A stretch of 64,000 nt of DNA from Streptomyces buecherae (GCF_014295035.1 NZ_CP060404.1:5058501-5122500), one strand, 5' to 3'; numbered from the stretch's first letter, positions 53,834 to 62,830 are shown. Notes: a model not told the origin generated them from the sequence alone. Program-made: numbers and translations.

Positions 53834-55483
53834 TCACACGTCCTCGTCCGCGAGGAGTTCGCTCGCGTCGACGATCCGGTACGCGTAGCCCTGCTCGGCC
53901 AGGAACCGCTGGCGGTGGGCCGCGAAGTCCTGGTCGATCGTGTCGCGGGCGACCACCGAGTAGAACCTGGCCTCGTGCCCGTCCGCCTTCGGCCGCAGCA
54001 CCCGCCCGAGCCGCTGGGCCTCCTCCTGCCGCGACCCGAACGTGCCCGAGACCTGGATGGCCACCGTCGCCTCGGGCAGGTCGATGGAGAAGTTGGCCAC
54101 CTTGGAGACGACGAGGACGGACAGCTCGCCGGCCCGGAAGGCGTCGAACAGCCGCTCCCGCTGGGCGTTGGTCGTCTCACCCTTGATCACCGGTGCGCCC
54201 AGGTGCTCGCCGAGTTCGTCGAGCTGGTCGATGTACTGCCCGATGACCAGCGTCTGCTCGCCCTCGTGCCGCTTGACCAGCGCCTCGGTGATCCGCCGCT
54301 TGGAGGCGGTGGTCGCGCAGTAGCGGTACTTCTCCTCGGCCTCGGCGGTCGCGTACGTGAGGCGCTCGCTGTCGGTCAGGTTGACGCGCACCTCGACGCA
54401 GTCGGCGGGCGCGATGTAGCCCTGCGCCTCGATCTCCTTCCACGGCGCGTCGAAGCGCTTGGGGCCGATGAGCGAGAAGACGTCCGACTCGCGGCCGTCC
54501 TCCCGTACGAGCGTCGCGGTCAGGCCGAGCCGGCGGCGTGCCTGGAGGTCGGCGGTGAACTTGAACACCGGCGCCGGCAGCAGGTGCACCTCGTCGTAGA
54601 CGATCAGCCCCCAGTCCCGCGAGTCGAACAGCTCCAGATGCGGGTAGATCCCCTTCCGCTTGGTCGTCAGCACCTGGTACGTGGCGATGGTGACCGGCCG
54701 GATCTCCTTCTTCGTGCCGCTGTACTCGCCGATCTCGTCCTCGGTCAGCGAGGTGCGCCGTACCAGTTCGTGCTTCCACTGCCGGGCCGAGACGGTGTTG
54801 GTGACCAGGATCAGCGTGGTCGCCTTGGCCTCGGCCATCGCGCCGGCGCCCACCAGCGTCTTGCCCGCGCCACAGGGCAGCACGACCACGCCGGAGCCGC
54901 CGTGCCAGAAGCCTTCGACGGCCTGCTTCTGGTACGGGCGCAGCGACCACTCGCTCTCGTCCAGCTCGATCGCGTGCGCCTCGCCGTCCACGTACCCGGC
55001 GAGGTCCTCGGCCGGCCAGCCCAGCTTGAGCAGGGTCTGCTTGATCTGGCCGCGCTCGGACGGGTGCACCACGACGGTGTCCTCGTCGACGCGCGCCCCG
55101 ACCAGCGGCTGCACCTTCTTCGAGCGCAGCACCTCCTCAAGCACCGGTCGGTCGCTGCTCTCCAGGACCAGCCCGTGCGTGGGGTGCTTGAGCAGCCGCA
55201 GCCGCCCGTAGCGGGCCATCGTCTCGGCGACGTCCACGAGCAGGGCGTGCGGCACCGGGTACCGGGAGAACTCCACGAGCGCGTCCACCACCTGCTCGGC
55301 GTCGTGCCCGGCGGCCCTGGCGTTCCACAGGCCGAGCGGGGTGACCCGGTAGGTGTGCATGTGCTCCGGCGCGCGCTCCAGCTCCGCGAACGGGGCGATG
55401 GCCCGACGGCAGGCGTCGGCCTGGTCGTGGTCCACCTCCAGGAGGAGTGTCTTGTCGCTCTGGACGATGAGGGGTCCGTTCAC
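53834..55483 (-). CDS. DNA repair helicase XPB
   Basis: A 549-residue superfamily 2 helicase of the bacterial XPB/Ssl2 family. The N-terminal 190 residues (GPLIVQSDKTLLLEVDH onward) form the XPB-type damage-recognition region. The motor shows LRPYQKQAVEGFWHGGSGVVVLPCGAGKTLVG (Walker A), VYDEVHLLPAPVFKF (DEVH), the XPB-specific RED loop in TATLVREDGRESD, VSKVANFSIDLPEA and QRLGRVLRPK (motif VI). It unwinds DNA 3'-5' in repair or transcription. GTG 55483 follows AAAGGGCGAGG. The large gene upstream is its usual actinobacterial partner. Confidence 0.95.
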   Translation of the reverse strand: MNGPLIVQSDKTLLLEVDHDQADACRRAIAPFAELERAPEHMHTYRVTPLGLWNARAAGHDAEQVVDALVEFSRYPVPHALLVDVAETMARYGRLRLLKHPTHGLVLESSDRPVLEEVLRSKKVQPLVGARVDEDTVVVHPSERGQIKQTLLKLGWPAEDLAGYVDGEAHAIELDESEWSLRPYQKQAVEGFWHGGSGVVVLPCGAGKTLVGAGAMAEAKATTLILVTNTVSARQWKHELVRRTSLTEDEIGEYSGTKKEIRPVTIATYQVLTTKRKGIYPHLELFDSRDWGLIVYDEVHLLPAPVFKFTADLQARRRLGLTATLVREDGRESDVFSLIGPKRFDAPWKEIEAQGYIAPADCVEVRVNLTDSERLTYATAEAEEKYRYCATTASKRRITEALVKRHEGEQTLVIGQYIDQLDELGEHLGAPVIKGETTNAQRERLFDAFRAGELSVLVVSKVANFSIDLPEATVAIQVSGTFGSRQEEAQRLGRVLRPKADGHEARFYSVVARDTIDQDFAAHRQRFLAEQGYAYRIVDASELLADEDV

Positions 55484-55801
55484 GTTGCCTCGCCCTTTCC
55501 GCTGGTGACCGGTTCCACTGGTGACCGGCTGGCATCGGCGACCACCCGGGCCGCCCTGGACCGCGCGAGCGCGCCGCGGGGGCGGCGGCAGGTACGGCGT
55601 CCGGGGGCCGCCGCGCGATGGGCGGCCAAACAGCCAGTGTCGCTCATCGCGGCGGGGCGCCGGGGTGGGATCGGTCACGCGGGGGTGGTGGGCCGCTTGG
55701 GAGGGCTGTTCGGGCGGGCCATGAGCGAGGTCCCGCGCGGGCGCTGACCTGCGGGGTTGGGCCGGGGCGTCGGAGCGGGGGCCGACGGCGGTCGCTCGGG
55801 C
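55484..55801. other. Gene-free spacer between the helicase-associated gene and XPB
   Basis: About 320 bp with no credible gene. The frame before the XPB GTG is open but proline-rich and not family-like. A promoter for XPB may lie here. Confidence 0.4.
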
Positions 55802-58750
55802 TCACAACGAGTCGTCGGCCAGTTCGGCGACGCCCGTGATGCGGTGCAGCGGGTAGGTGCGGACCTCGTCGGCGGTGTGGTCGTACCCCGTGACGAACCC
55901 GCCCTCGACCCGCACCGGGGCGATCACCCGTTGGCTGGCGGCGCCGTCCGCGTTGACGTACCCGATCCACACGGCGGAGCCGGTGAGCGCCGCGGCCTGC
56001 ATGGTGGCCAGGGTCTCGGCGGACGTGGTGCGCGGGAGCCGGCCCGCGGTGGTGGCCGGCGCGGGCCGGTCGGTGGCCGGGCCCGGGGCGGCGTCGGGGC
56101 CGGCCTCGTCGTCGCCGCTCGTCGCGGCCGGCTTGTGCGCGGCCGTCGCCGCCAGGTCGCCGGCGCGGATCGCCCGCACCGCCGCGTGCAGCAGCGTCTC
56201 GTCCGGCACCGGCGGCCCGTCGGGTACGGGGGCCGGCGCGGAGCGCGGCGGGGTGCGGTACGCGTCGGCCCGCGTCACCAGCACGTCGCCCTCCGCGGAC
56301 TCGGCCGCTGGCGCGTACCCCATCTCGCGCAGCCGCTCCAGGAGCGCCGCGGGGTCCGCCTGGGCGGCCAGCACGGTCGGCGCGAGCCGGCGCAACCGCA
56401 GCCCCGACGAGCGCCGGTCGGCCAGGATCTCGGCCAGCAGCGCGTCGTCGTCGCAGCGCACGTACGCGGAGGCCGCGCCCACCCGCAACTGGCCGTGTCG
56501 GCGCGCCACGTCGTCGATCAGGTACGCCAGCGGCTGCGGCACCGGCGTACGGGAGTGCTCGGCGAGGAAAGCGTGCAGGTCAGCGGCGGTGCGGCCGGTG
56601 TCGAGCGCGCGGCGTACGGAGGTGGGCGTGAAGCGGTAGACCGTCGCGCCGCCCTTGGACTCGACATCGGCGAGGACGCCGAGCACGTCGGCGAGGTGGC
56701 GTTCGAGCGGCCCCGGCGCGACGGCGGTCAGGTCGGCCTGGAGGAGTACGTGGTCCAGCGGCTGCGGGAGCAGCGGGGCCAGCAGCCGCGCGGCGGCGGC
56801 GCCGGAGGCCGCCAGTTCGGCGGGGGTCGGGGTGGCTACTGGCTGTCGGGCGAGGTCGGGCTGTTCGGTGGGTGCTTCGTCCGTCGGGGGTGGCTCTGGT
56901 GGCGCGCTCGGGCCGATGAGCGCGCGGCCGTGCGCCGCGAGCGCCCCGCGACCGGTCACGCCGAGTTCCTCCGCCTCGGCGAGGGCCCAGCGGGCGTACT
57001 GGGAACGCGGGTCGTCGCCCGGGGGCGCGTCGGCCCCGGCCGCGCCCCGCAACGGCCGCTCCCACGCCAACCTGGCCAGCAACGCGTCGGCCGGCACCGC
57101 GGCGCCGGCCGGCAGGGAGGCCAGCAACCCGAGCACGCGCCGGCGCACCTCCGGCGCGGCACCCCGGTCCAGATCGGGCCCGAGCGCCGCCAGCGTGCGC
57201 CCCTTGGCGTCCCGGCCACCGACGAGCCCCGGCGTACGGGTGGCCACCAGCCAGGCGGTGGCGAGCCTGGCCCACCGCTGCTCGGCGGACAGCCGCAGCC
57301 ACTCGTCGTACGCCGGCGTCGGCGCGAACCGCTCGTCCGCCTCCCCGTCCGAGGCCAGCAGCCCGGCCGCGTACGCCAGCTCGATCCAGAACGCGGCCAT
57401 CGACTCGGTCACGTCGAGTGCGCCGGCGGTCCGCTTGAGGTCGCGCACGCTCAATCCGCCGGCGCGCAACACGGCGGGCCCGCCGCTCTGCCACTCGGTG
57501 AGCAGCTCCTCCACCGTCGCCAGGGCGGTGTACGCCTGGCCGGCCGCCGCGCTGTCCACAACCTGTGGACGCCACTCGGCCAGCGGCGCGAGCGGTGGTG
57601 GCACCGGTTCGACGCCGCGGTGCGCCCGCCCGCCGCGCAGGTGCAGCGCGACCTCGCGCGGCAGGACGACGTTGCGGGGGCCCGCGGGCAGCAGGAGGCC
57701 ACAGGCCAGCAACCAGCGCAGGTGCGGCGCGGGACCGGAGGCGGCGTGCGCGGGCTCGCCCTGTGCGCTGGCGTGCGCCTGCGGCGCGCCGGCCGGCCCG
57801 GGGGCGGGTTGCGGGGCCTGGCCCACGCCGTTCTCCGCCGCGGCCGTCTCGGCGGTGGCGGCGGACACGGAGCCGTACGGCGGCCCCCACATCAGCTTCC
57901 GCAATACGGCCCGCGCCTGCGGCGGCGCCTGGTCGAGCAGCGCCGCCATCCGCGTACGGTCGCTGAACAGGCTGGTCAGGGCCGCGACAGCGGTCACGGG
58001 ATCATGAGTGGCCGGCAACCCCGCCGCGCCGATGACCTCCTGCAACCGCCCGGGCGACATCCCCGCCGTGGCCTCCGCGACGGTCGGCCCGAGCCCGGTG
58101 GGCGAGGGCCTGTTGGCGGCCGGCGCGAGCAGTTCGCGGGCGGTACGGATGAGGCGCAGCCGGTCGTCCCCGCCCCACACCAACGCCTGCCGCCGCAACG
58201 TCGCCACGGCGCGCGGCAGCGCGGCCCGGATATCGTCGGCGGTCGTGTTGGCGGAGGTGGCGTTGTCGACGGGGCCCTCGCTCGGGGCGGCGCCTGGGTT
58301 CTTGCTCGGGCCGGGGCCGGACTGCGAGGGCGGGTCCGAGTGCTCGCCAGCGCCCGGGCTCAGCGCCGGGGGCGCGTGCGGGTCGGCGTTCGCGCCGGGG
58401 CCCGGCTCCGGGGGCGTGTCGGGGTCGCCGGTCAGCAGGTCGCGCAGCGTCTCGTACGGGCACGGGTCGGGCGCCACGGCCAGCGCCTCGGCTACCTGGA
58501 GCGCGAACCGGTCCAACCGCTCGACGGCCCGTACGACCGATGCCCGGGTGCCCGCCCTGGTGGCGAGCTGGGTGAGGTCGTTCGGCACCGGGTTGAGCAG
58601 GTCAGGCCGGGCGCGCAGCAACAGTTCGAGCGCGCTGTCGGGGCGCCCCCGCAACTCTTCCGCCAGCGTGCGCGGCGCCCCACGGGCGCCGCCGTCGCGC
58701 TGCCCGGCTCCCCGGGTCCTGCGTGCCGCTCGATCCCGCGAGGTGGTCAT
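55802..58750 (-). CDS. Helicase-associated domain protein (XPB partner, Helicase_C_3 type)
   Basis: A 982-residue cytoplasmic protein of the family found next to XPB in actinobacteria (Rv0862c-like). It starts with a winged-helix-like region (LAEELRGRPDSALELLLRARPDLLNPVPNDLTQLATRAGTRASVVRAVERLDRFALQVAEAL). A low-complexity Pro/Gly/Ala/Asp segment follows near 110-175. The conserved C-terminal Helicase_C_3/XPB N-terminal-like part includes LLPQPLDHVLLQADLTAVAPGPLERHLADVLGVLADVESKGGATVYRFTPTSVRRALD and ends AVWIGYVNADGAASQRVIAPVRVEGGFVTGYDH, a WYL-like strand set. It probably works with XPB on DNA. ATG 58750 is preferred to GTG 58759. Confidence 0.88.
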   Translation of the reverse strand: MTTSRDRAARRTRGAGQRDGGARGAPRTLAEELRGRPDSALELLLRARPDLLNPVPNDLTQLATRAGTRASVVRAVERLDRFALQVAEALAVAPDPCPYETLRDLLTGDPDTPPEPGPGANADPHAPPALSPGAGEHSDPPSQSGPGPSKNPGAAPSEGPVDNATSANTTADDIRAALPRAVATLRRQALVWGGDDRLRLIRTARELLAPAANRPSPTGLGPTVAEATAGMSPGRLQEVIGAAGLPATHDPVTAVAALTSLFSDRTRMAALLDQAPPQARAVLRKLMWGPPYGSVSAATAETAAAENGVGQAPQPAPGPAGAPQAHASAQGEPAHAASGPAPHLRWLLACGLLLPAGPRNVVLPREVALHLRGGRAHRGVEPVPPPLAPLAEWRPQVVDSAAAGQAYTALATVEELLTEWQSGGPAVLRAGGLSVRDLKRTAGALDVTESMAAFWIELAYAAGLLASDGEADERFAPTPAYDEWLRLSAEQRWARLATAWLVATRTPGLVGGRDAKGRTLAALGPDLDRGAAPEVRRRVLGLLASLPAGAAVPADALLARLAWERPLRGAAGADAPPGDDPRSQYARWALAEAEELGVTGRGALAAHGRALIGPSAPPEPPPTDEAPTEQPDLARQPVATPTPAELAASGAAAARLLAPLLPQPLDHVLLQADLTAVAPGPLERHLADVLGVLADVESKGGATVYRFTPTSVRRALDTGRTAADLHAFLAEHSRTPVPQPLAYLIDDVARRHGQLRVGAASAYVRCDDDALLAEILADRRSSGLRLRRLAPTVLAAQADPAALLERLREMGYAPAAESAEGDVLVTRADAYRTPPRSAPAPVPDGPPVPDETLLHAAVRAIRAGDLAATAAHKPAATSGDDEAGPDAAPGPATDRPAPATTAGRLPRTTSAETLATMQAAALTGSAVWIGYVNADGAASQRVIAPVRVEGGFVTGYDHTADEVRTYPLHRITGVAELADDSL

Positions 58751-58906
58751 TCGGACCACGGTACCGGGTGGGTGGCTGCCGCCCTATGAGTCACGCAACG
58801 CGGGGCGGGCGACACGAGCGGGGCTCGATTGAGCCTCGGGTGGGGGTGGGGGGCCCGCGCGCGGGGGGACCCAGGAACCTGGCGTACGGAGGACATCTGT
58901 CAGCGG

Positions 58907-59060
58907 GGGACCATCCCCGCGCGCGCGGGGACCAGGAACAGTCGGGCGGGTCGGTCGGGTCGGGTCGGGTCGGGGACCATCCCCGCGCGCGGGGACCAGA
59001 CGGTGCGAAGCAATCGGCGGACCCGGGAACAGGGACCATCCCCGCGCGCGCGGGGACCAG
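58907..59060 (-). CRISPR. Degenerate type I-E-like CRISPR mini-array 1 (3 repeats, 2 spacers)
   Basis: Repeats lie at 58907-58935 (29 bp), 58973-58999 (27 bp) and 59032-59060 (29 bp). Read on the minus strand they begin CTGGTCCCCGCG and end GGGGATGGTCCC, the usual Streptomyces type I-E repeat; the middle copy lacks two bases of the GC run. Spacers are 37 bp (58936-58972, internally repetitive GGGTC) and 32 bp (59000-59031). The leader is on the right, so transcription runs leftward. No cas gene is present in the window. Confidence 0.85.
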
Positions 59061-59164
59061 AGCAATTGACCTGCGGCTTAATCGCGCGGGACCCCGGTTT
59101 TTTGCAACTTCCACGAACTCCGACCTATCGCTCAAACTCGGTAGATCGCCCACAACGCCCCCTT
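59061..59164 (-). promoter_or_regulatory. CRISPR leader of array 1
   Basis: About 100 bp adjoining the last repeat are nearly identical to the sequence beside array 2 (AGCAATTGACCTGCGGCTTA, then CCCCGGTTTTTTGCAACTTC). It is AT-richer than its surroundings and faces the array as a leader should. Confidence 0.8.
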
Positions 59165-59372
59165 GCTGAGCAGGCTTCACAGACTATCTGCGCTCGCACG
59201 CGCGAGGCTGACGGACAAGAATGTTGGGCCACCAACTCGCCGGCCAGGCTGACCCCGTTCGCAAGGCGGCACACCCAACGTCGCCCACGGCCACCCGACC
59301 CGCCCGCCAATGCGCTCCCCGCCGCAGGCGCCAGCACCCCACACCACAGCACGCACTGCCTCCTCACCCCGC

Positions 59373-59657
59373 CTACGGATCAGCACTCGGCCCGATGTCC
59401 TCACCGGGGGTGACCAGCCACCGCAAGGTCACGTGGGCGGTGTAGCGGAGGTGGCGTCCGTCGGGGTGGTCGCGGGCCGCGTGTCTGGTGCACCAGCGTT
59501 GAGCCTGCTGGTGTTGGCCGGTGATGGATTGCGACGGTTCGGGTTCCGGTGACTGCTCAGTGCAGGTCAGGCACGTGGCGCGGACGGTGTACGGGTCGGC
59601 TGCCGGATCAGGAGCCAGGTTCATTTCGACGTAGCGGTAGCGGCGTCGGTGGGTCAT
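59373..59657 (-). CDS. DUF7848-like small protein
   Basis: A 94-residue protein of a Streptomyces family (RRRYRYVEMNLAPDPAADPYTVRATCLTCTEQSPE, then WCTRHAARDHPDGRHLRYTAHVTLRWLVTPGE). The CLTC pair and the later Cys-x2-His resemble a zinc-binding knuckle, suggesting a small nucleic-acid or protein-binding module. The upstream gene ends only 5 bp before its start, so it is the last gene of a three-gene operon divergent from the HTH-TPR regulator. The 207 bp between it and the CRISPR leader hold no gene. Confidence 0.7.
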   Translation of the reverse strand: MTHRRRYRYVEMNLAPDPAADPYTVRATCLTCTEQSPEPEPSQSITGQHQQAQRWCTRHAARDHPDGRHLRYTAHVTLRWLVTPGEDIGPSADP

Positions 59658-59662
59658 GGCGG

Positions 59663-60094
59663 TTACCGGTTGGTGTGGGGGCCGTGGGCGGCGTGGACGG
59701 CGGGGGTGAGGGCGGCGGCGAGGTAGGCGGGTTCGGTGAGGGAGCGGCCGGACCAGTTGTGCGGGACGTACCAGTGCAACCCCGGGCCCGTACGGCGATG
59801 CGTCGGCGGGATGCCGACGTAGTGCACTCCTGGCCTGGCGGGCAGCACGGCCACGTGGGGGTGTAGGCGTTGCCAGTGGATGAAGTCGTGTGCTTCGCCC
59901 GGTGGCAGGAGCCAGTAGGTGGAGCAGGTGTACGGGTCCACGATGGCCGCGCAGTCGTGTGGGCCGTTGAGGATGGGGAAGGCCCAGCGGGCGGTGGCGG
60001 CGTCGGCGCGTACGGCGTCCCAGTCCCGGCCGGCGGGCAGCAGCGAGACGGTGTCGCTGCGCGGCGGGCACCAGTCGAGTCTCGTGTCCGTCAT
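59663..60094 (-). CDS. Hypothetical protein, second gene of the operon
   Basis: A 143-residue protein that I do not recognise: LDWCPPRSDTVSLLPAGRDWDAVRADAATARWAFPILNGPHDCAAIVDPYTCSTYWLLPPGEAHDFIHWQRLHPHVAVLPARPGVHYVGIPPTHRR, then WYVPHNWSGRSLTEPAYLAAAL. It resembles uncharacterised Streptomyces proteins found beside HTH-TPR regulators. Its ATG overlaps the stop of the preceding gene (ATGA), so the two are coupled. Confidence 0.7.
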   Translation of the reverse strand: MTDTRLDWCPPRSDTVSLLPAGRDWDAVRADAATARWAFPILNGPHDCAAIVDPYTCSTYWLLPPGEAHDFIHWQRLHPHVAVLPARPGVHYVGIPPTHRRTGPGLHWYVPHNWSGRSLTEPAYLAAALTPAVHAAHGPHTNR

Positions 60095-60507
60095 GATGCT
60101 GGCCGCCCGGGGCGCGAGTTGTTCTGGACGGCTTCGAGTGCGGCGAGCAGACGGACGCAGTCGGTCAACAGCCGCTTGGCGTCCGGCTTGACGCGCCAGT
60201 ACGTGGTGCGCGTCCGCGCCATGCCCGGCACGAAGATCTTTCCCTCGTCGCCCGTCGTGTCCGCCTCGGGCGGCAGCGCGCGTTCCTCGGCCGAGCCGAA
60301 CGGAACGAGCCAGGTCATGGTGTGTACGAGGTCGTCCTGGATGACGGCGCCACTGTCCTCGCCGAGTTCGGCCAGCACGCGGTTGCCCAGCCAGGTCGGC
60401 AGGCTGATGACGTGCCAACCGTGCTGACCGATGGAGGACCAGTTGACGCCCTCACCGGGCGGAATCCAGTCGTACGGGGCACACGTAAGAGTTGCTTCGG
60501 TCGGCAT
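60091..60507 (-). CDS. Hypothetical protein, first gene of the operon
   Basis: A 138-residue cytoplasmic protein: EATLTCAPYDWIPPGEGVNWSSIGQHGWHVISLPTWLGNRVLAELGEDSGAVIQDDLVHTMTWLVPFG, then YWRVKPDAKRLLTDCVRLLAALEAVQ. The C-terminal helix is amphipathic. No known domain was recognised. It heads a three-gene operon and is divergent from the HTH-TPR-SLOG gene across 155 bp. Confidence 0.7.
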   Translation of the reverse strand: MPTEATLTCAPYDWIPPGEGVNWSSIGQHGWHVISLPTWLGNRVLAELGEDSGAVIQDDLVHTMTWLVPFGSAEERALPPEADTTGDEGKIFVPGMARTRTTYWRVKPDAKRLLTDCVRLLAALEAVQNNSRPGRPAS

Positions 60508-60587
60508 AGCCCTGCCTCCGGCGTTGCTGTGGAATCCTACGCCTCAAGCCTCGGCCAATCGGGACAACTCCGGTATGACCGAGGGGG

Positions 60588-60604
60588 GTTACCGTCTTGG
60601 TAAC
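60588..60604. promoter_or_regulatory. Palindromic operator upstream of the HTH-TPR gene
   Basis: GTTACC-N5-GGTAAC, in the divergent region between the three-gene operon and the HTH-TPR gene. It is a plausible site for the regulator itself. Confidence 0.55.
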
Positions 60605-60662
60605 GCTCCTGCGCTCCCGAGTCGTGGCAGCTTCGTTCCTATCTACCTCTATGGAGTTGCTA

Positions 60663-62612
60663 GTGGGTTCGTCAGGTCTGCTCAACTCAGCGGTGCTCGA
60701 TCGAGACGATGTGCGGAGGGCGCTGGCCGAGCACGATTTCGCTGTGGCCTTCGCTCTCATCAAGAAATGGGGCGGGCTGAGCCAGAACAGGATCGCTGCG
60801 GCATGCCAGATGTCGCCCGGCAAGGTGTCCCTCATTATGAGTGGCCAGCAACAGGTCACAAGCTTCGAAGTTATCCGCCGCATCGCTGATGGCCTGGGCA
60901 TTCCCGGCAGGTTGCTCGGGCTTGCGAAGCGCCCATGGGAAGAGAATGGTCGAGCACCAACGCTAAACTTGCCAGAGCAGCCGAGCAATTGGCCCGTGGG
61001 AGAGGTGCCATGGCGGTCTGAGGCTGCTGCCGTTGTGGCAGATCGCTTGACGAGGAGCGACCTCATGATGGACCGTCGCGCCGTAACGCGCGCCATGTCT
61101 GCGGCTGCTGTCGGTGGTGCTGCTCTCCTCGACCCCCTGGAAGGCTGGCTGCAACCTGCCGTAGCCGCCGTAGACGCACGGCGCAACAGAGGTGGCCGCC
61201 TTGGCGACCAGGAGGTATTGGAGTTAGAGGCTACCACGCGTGTCTTTCGCGCATGGGACCACAAGTACGGGGGTGGCCTGCGTCGTAAGGCCGTCTTGGG
61301 TCAATTGAACGAAGTAGCCGCGCACCTCGCTGACGGCCAGGTATCGAGTATCGAACGGCGGCTGTACCAGGTCATGGCCCAGCTAGCTGGGACTGCGGCC
61401 ACGATGGCCTGGGATAGTGGCTTGCAAGGACGAGCCCAGGCATATTACCGATTGGCGTTGCATAGCGCGCATGCTGGGGGTGATCGGGCTTTCGGCGTGA
61501 ATGTGCTAGCCGGCATGGCACGGCAGATGCTCTATTGTCGGCGGCCAGGAGATGCCCTCGAATTGGTACGGATTGCTCAGCAAGGCGCACGGTTTGAGGT
61601 CGGATCCAGAGTCTTGGCGATGCTCTACAGTCGCGAGGCATGGGCGTACGCTGCCATGGGGCGCTGCCGTGCTTTCCAGCGCTCGATGACCCAGGCAGCA
61701 GAAACGCTTGCCGGTGCTGACCCGAGCAAAGAACCTTACTGGATTGCCTACTTCGATGAGGCTGAGCTAGCTGGAGTCACAGGTGGCAGGCTCCTGGATC
61801 TCGCCCGACAGGACCCGGTTATGCACGCTGAGGCGGCAGCCGAGTCCATTCAACAGGCACTGGAGGCCCGAGGCGCAGGGGCAGGACGAAGCTTTGCCTT
61901 AGACACGATCGGCCTTGCCGAATGCCGTTTTCTCATGGGAGATGTCACCGGAGCGGTAACTGCGACTCACCGTGCAGCGGACGCCGCTGCACGAACCCAG
62001 TCGGGACGTGTACGGGAGCGGCTGGGAGCGTTGTACCCCTATACGGTGGGCCAGTCTGCGTCGCAGCCGTTGCGTGAAGCGGCAATCGGCTGCGGGAATT
62101 GCTGTCGAATTGAGGGAGCGCGCGTGACCACTCTGGCCGTAACGGGGCACATGGACCTGACCGACGCCACCACCGCCCTCGTACGCGAGGCCCTGCGACA
62201 TGTCATCACTCAGCATCGTGACGACGAGCTGACGGGCGTATCCTGCATCGCGGCCGGAGCGGACTCGCTGTTCGCCGAGGTCGTGTTGGAGGCGGGCGGG
62301 CGCCTGGTCGTCATCGTCCCGTCGAGGGACTATCGAGAAGCCAAGGTCAAGCCTGCCCACGCGGACACCTTCGACCGGTTGTGCCTGGCCGCTCACGAAA
62401 CCCTCGTCATGCCCCACGAAACGGCGAACCGGGCTGCCTACGAGTCCGCCAACGCGGTGCTGCTGGAGCGGGCTGACCGGCTGGTTGCAGTGTGGGACGG
62501 CGCACCCCCGAGCGGCAAGGGCGGGGGGACGGCCGATGTGGTGGCGGGAGCACGGGAGATGGACATTCCCGTGGATGTCGTCTGGCCCGAGGGGGCGCGG
62601 CGGGGGAGGTGA
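60663..62612 (+). CDS. HTH-TPR regulator in frame with a C-terminal SLOG-like domain
   Basis: A 649-residue open frame. Residues about 1-75 are an XRE-type HTH (FALIKKWGGLSQNRIAAACQMSPGKVSLIMSGQQQVTSFEVIRRIADGLGIP). A linker with DRRAVTRAMSAAAVGGAALL follows, then TPR-like helices at about 165-460. From residue 488 (GTG 62124, with its own RBS GAGGGAG) the sequence is a SLOG-like Rossmann domain: LAVTGHMDL, GADSLFAEVVLEAGG, DRLVAVWDGAPPSGKGGGTADVV, VVWPEG. In the other frame, 62087-62113 reads RLRELLSN-stop, the expected end of such regulators, so a 1-nt change may have fused two genes. GTG 60663 has GGAG upstream; ATG 60651 is an alternative. Confidence 0.8.
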   Translation: MGSSGLLNSAVLDRDDVRRALAEHDFAVAFALIKKWGGLSQNRIAAACQMSPGKVSLIMSGQQQVTSFEVIRRIADGLGIPGRLLGLAKRPWEENGRAPTLNLPEQPSNWPVGEVPWRSEAAAVVADRLTRSDLMMDRRAVTRAMSAAAVGGAALLDPLEGWLQPAVAAVDARRNRGGRLGDQEVLELEATTRVFRAWDHKYGGGLRRKAVLGQLNEVAAHLADGQVSSIERRLYQVMAQLAGTAATMAWDSGLQGRAQAYYRLALHSAHAGGDRAFGVNVLAGMARQMLYCRRPGDALELVRIAQQGARFEVGSRVLAMLYSREAWAYAAMGRCRAFQRSMTQAAETLAGADPSKEPYWIAYFDEAELAGVTGGRLLDLARQDPVMHAEAAAESIQQALEARGAGAGRSFALDTIGLAECRFLMGDVTGAVTATHRAADAAARTQSGRVRERLGALYPYTVGQSASQPLREAAIGCGNCCRIEGARVTTLAVTGHMDLTDATTALVREALRHVITQHRDDELTGVSCIAAGADSLFAEVVLEAGGRLVVIVPSRDYREAKVKPAHADTFDRLCLAAHETLVMPHETANRAAYESANAVLLERADRLVAVWDGAPPSGKGGGTADVVAGAREMDIPVDVVWPEGARRGR

Positions 62613-62640
62613 TGGGGCGGGGGTGTGGTCGGGTGTGGGC

Positions 62641-62727
62641 GGGACAGCCCCGCGCGTGCGGGGACCAGGCCAAGAAGGCGGGCAAGTGGAAAGCCACGTG
62701 GGGGCCACCCCCGCGCGCGGGGACCAG
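62641..62727 (-). CRISPR. CRISPR mini-array 2 (2 repeats, 1 spacer)
   Basis: Repeat-like units at 62641-62668 and 62701-62727 flank a spacer of exactly 32 bp (62669-62700). On the minus strand both begin CTGGTCCCCGC. The leader-proximal unit is close to the array 1 middle repeat (27 bp), and the distal unit has diverged at its end, as terminal repeats do. The leader copy adjoins on the right. Confidence 0.75.
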
Positions 62728-62830
62728 AGCAATTGACCTGCGGCTTTATCGCGCTGTACCCCGGTTTTTTGCAACTTCCGCCAACTCCGACCTATCGCTC
62801 AAGTTCGGCAGATCGCCCATACAGCCCCCT
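62728..62830 (-). promoter_or_regulatory. CRISPR leader of array 2
   Basis: AGCAATTGACCTGCGGCTTT followed by CCCCGGTTTTTTGCAACTTC and GACCTATCGCTCAAG, matching the array 1 leader over about 100 bp with scattered substitutions. Confidence 0.8.

Noticed and set aside
55757..58789. Plus-strand frame of about 1000 codons opposite the helicase-associated gene
   Set aside because: Arg/Gly/Gln-rich shadow with no recognisable motif; the minus-strand protein matches a known family over its length.
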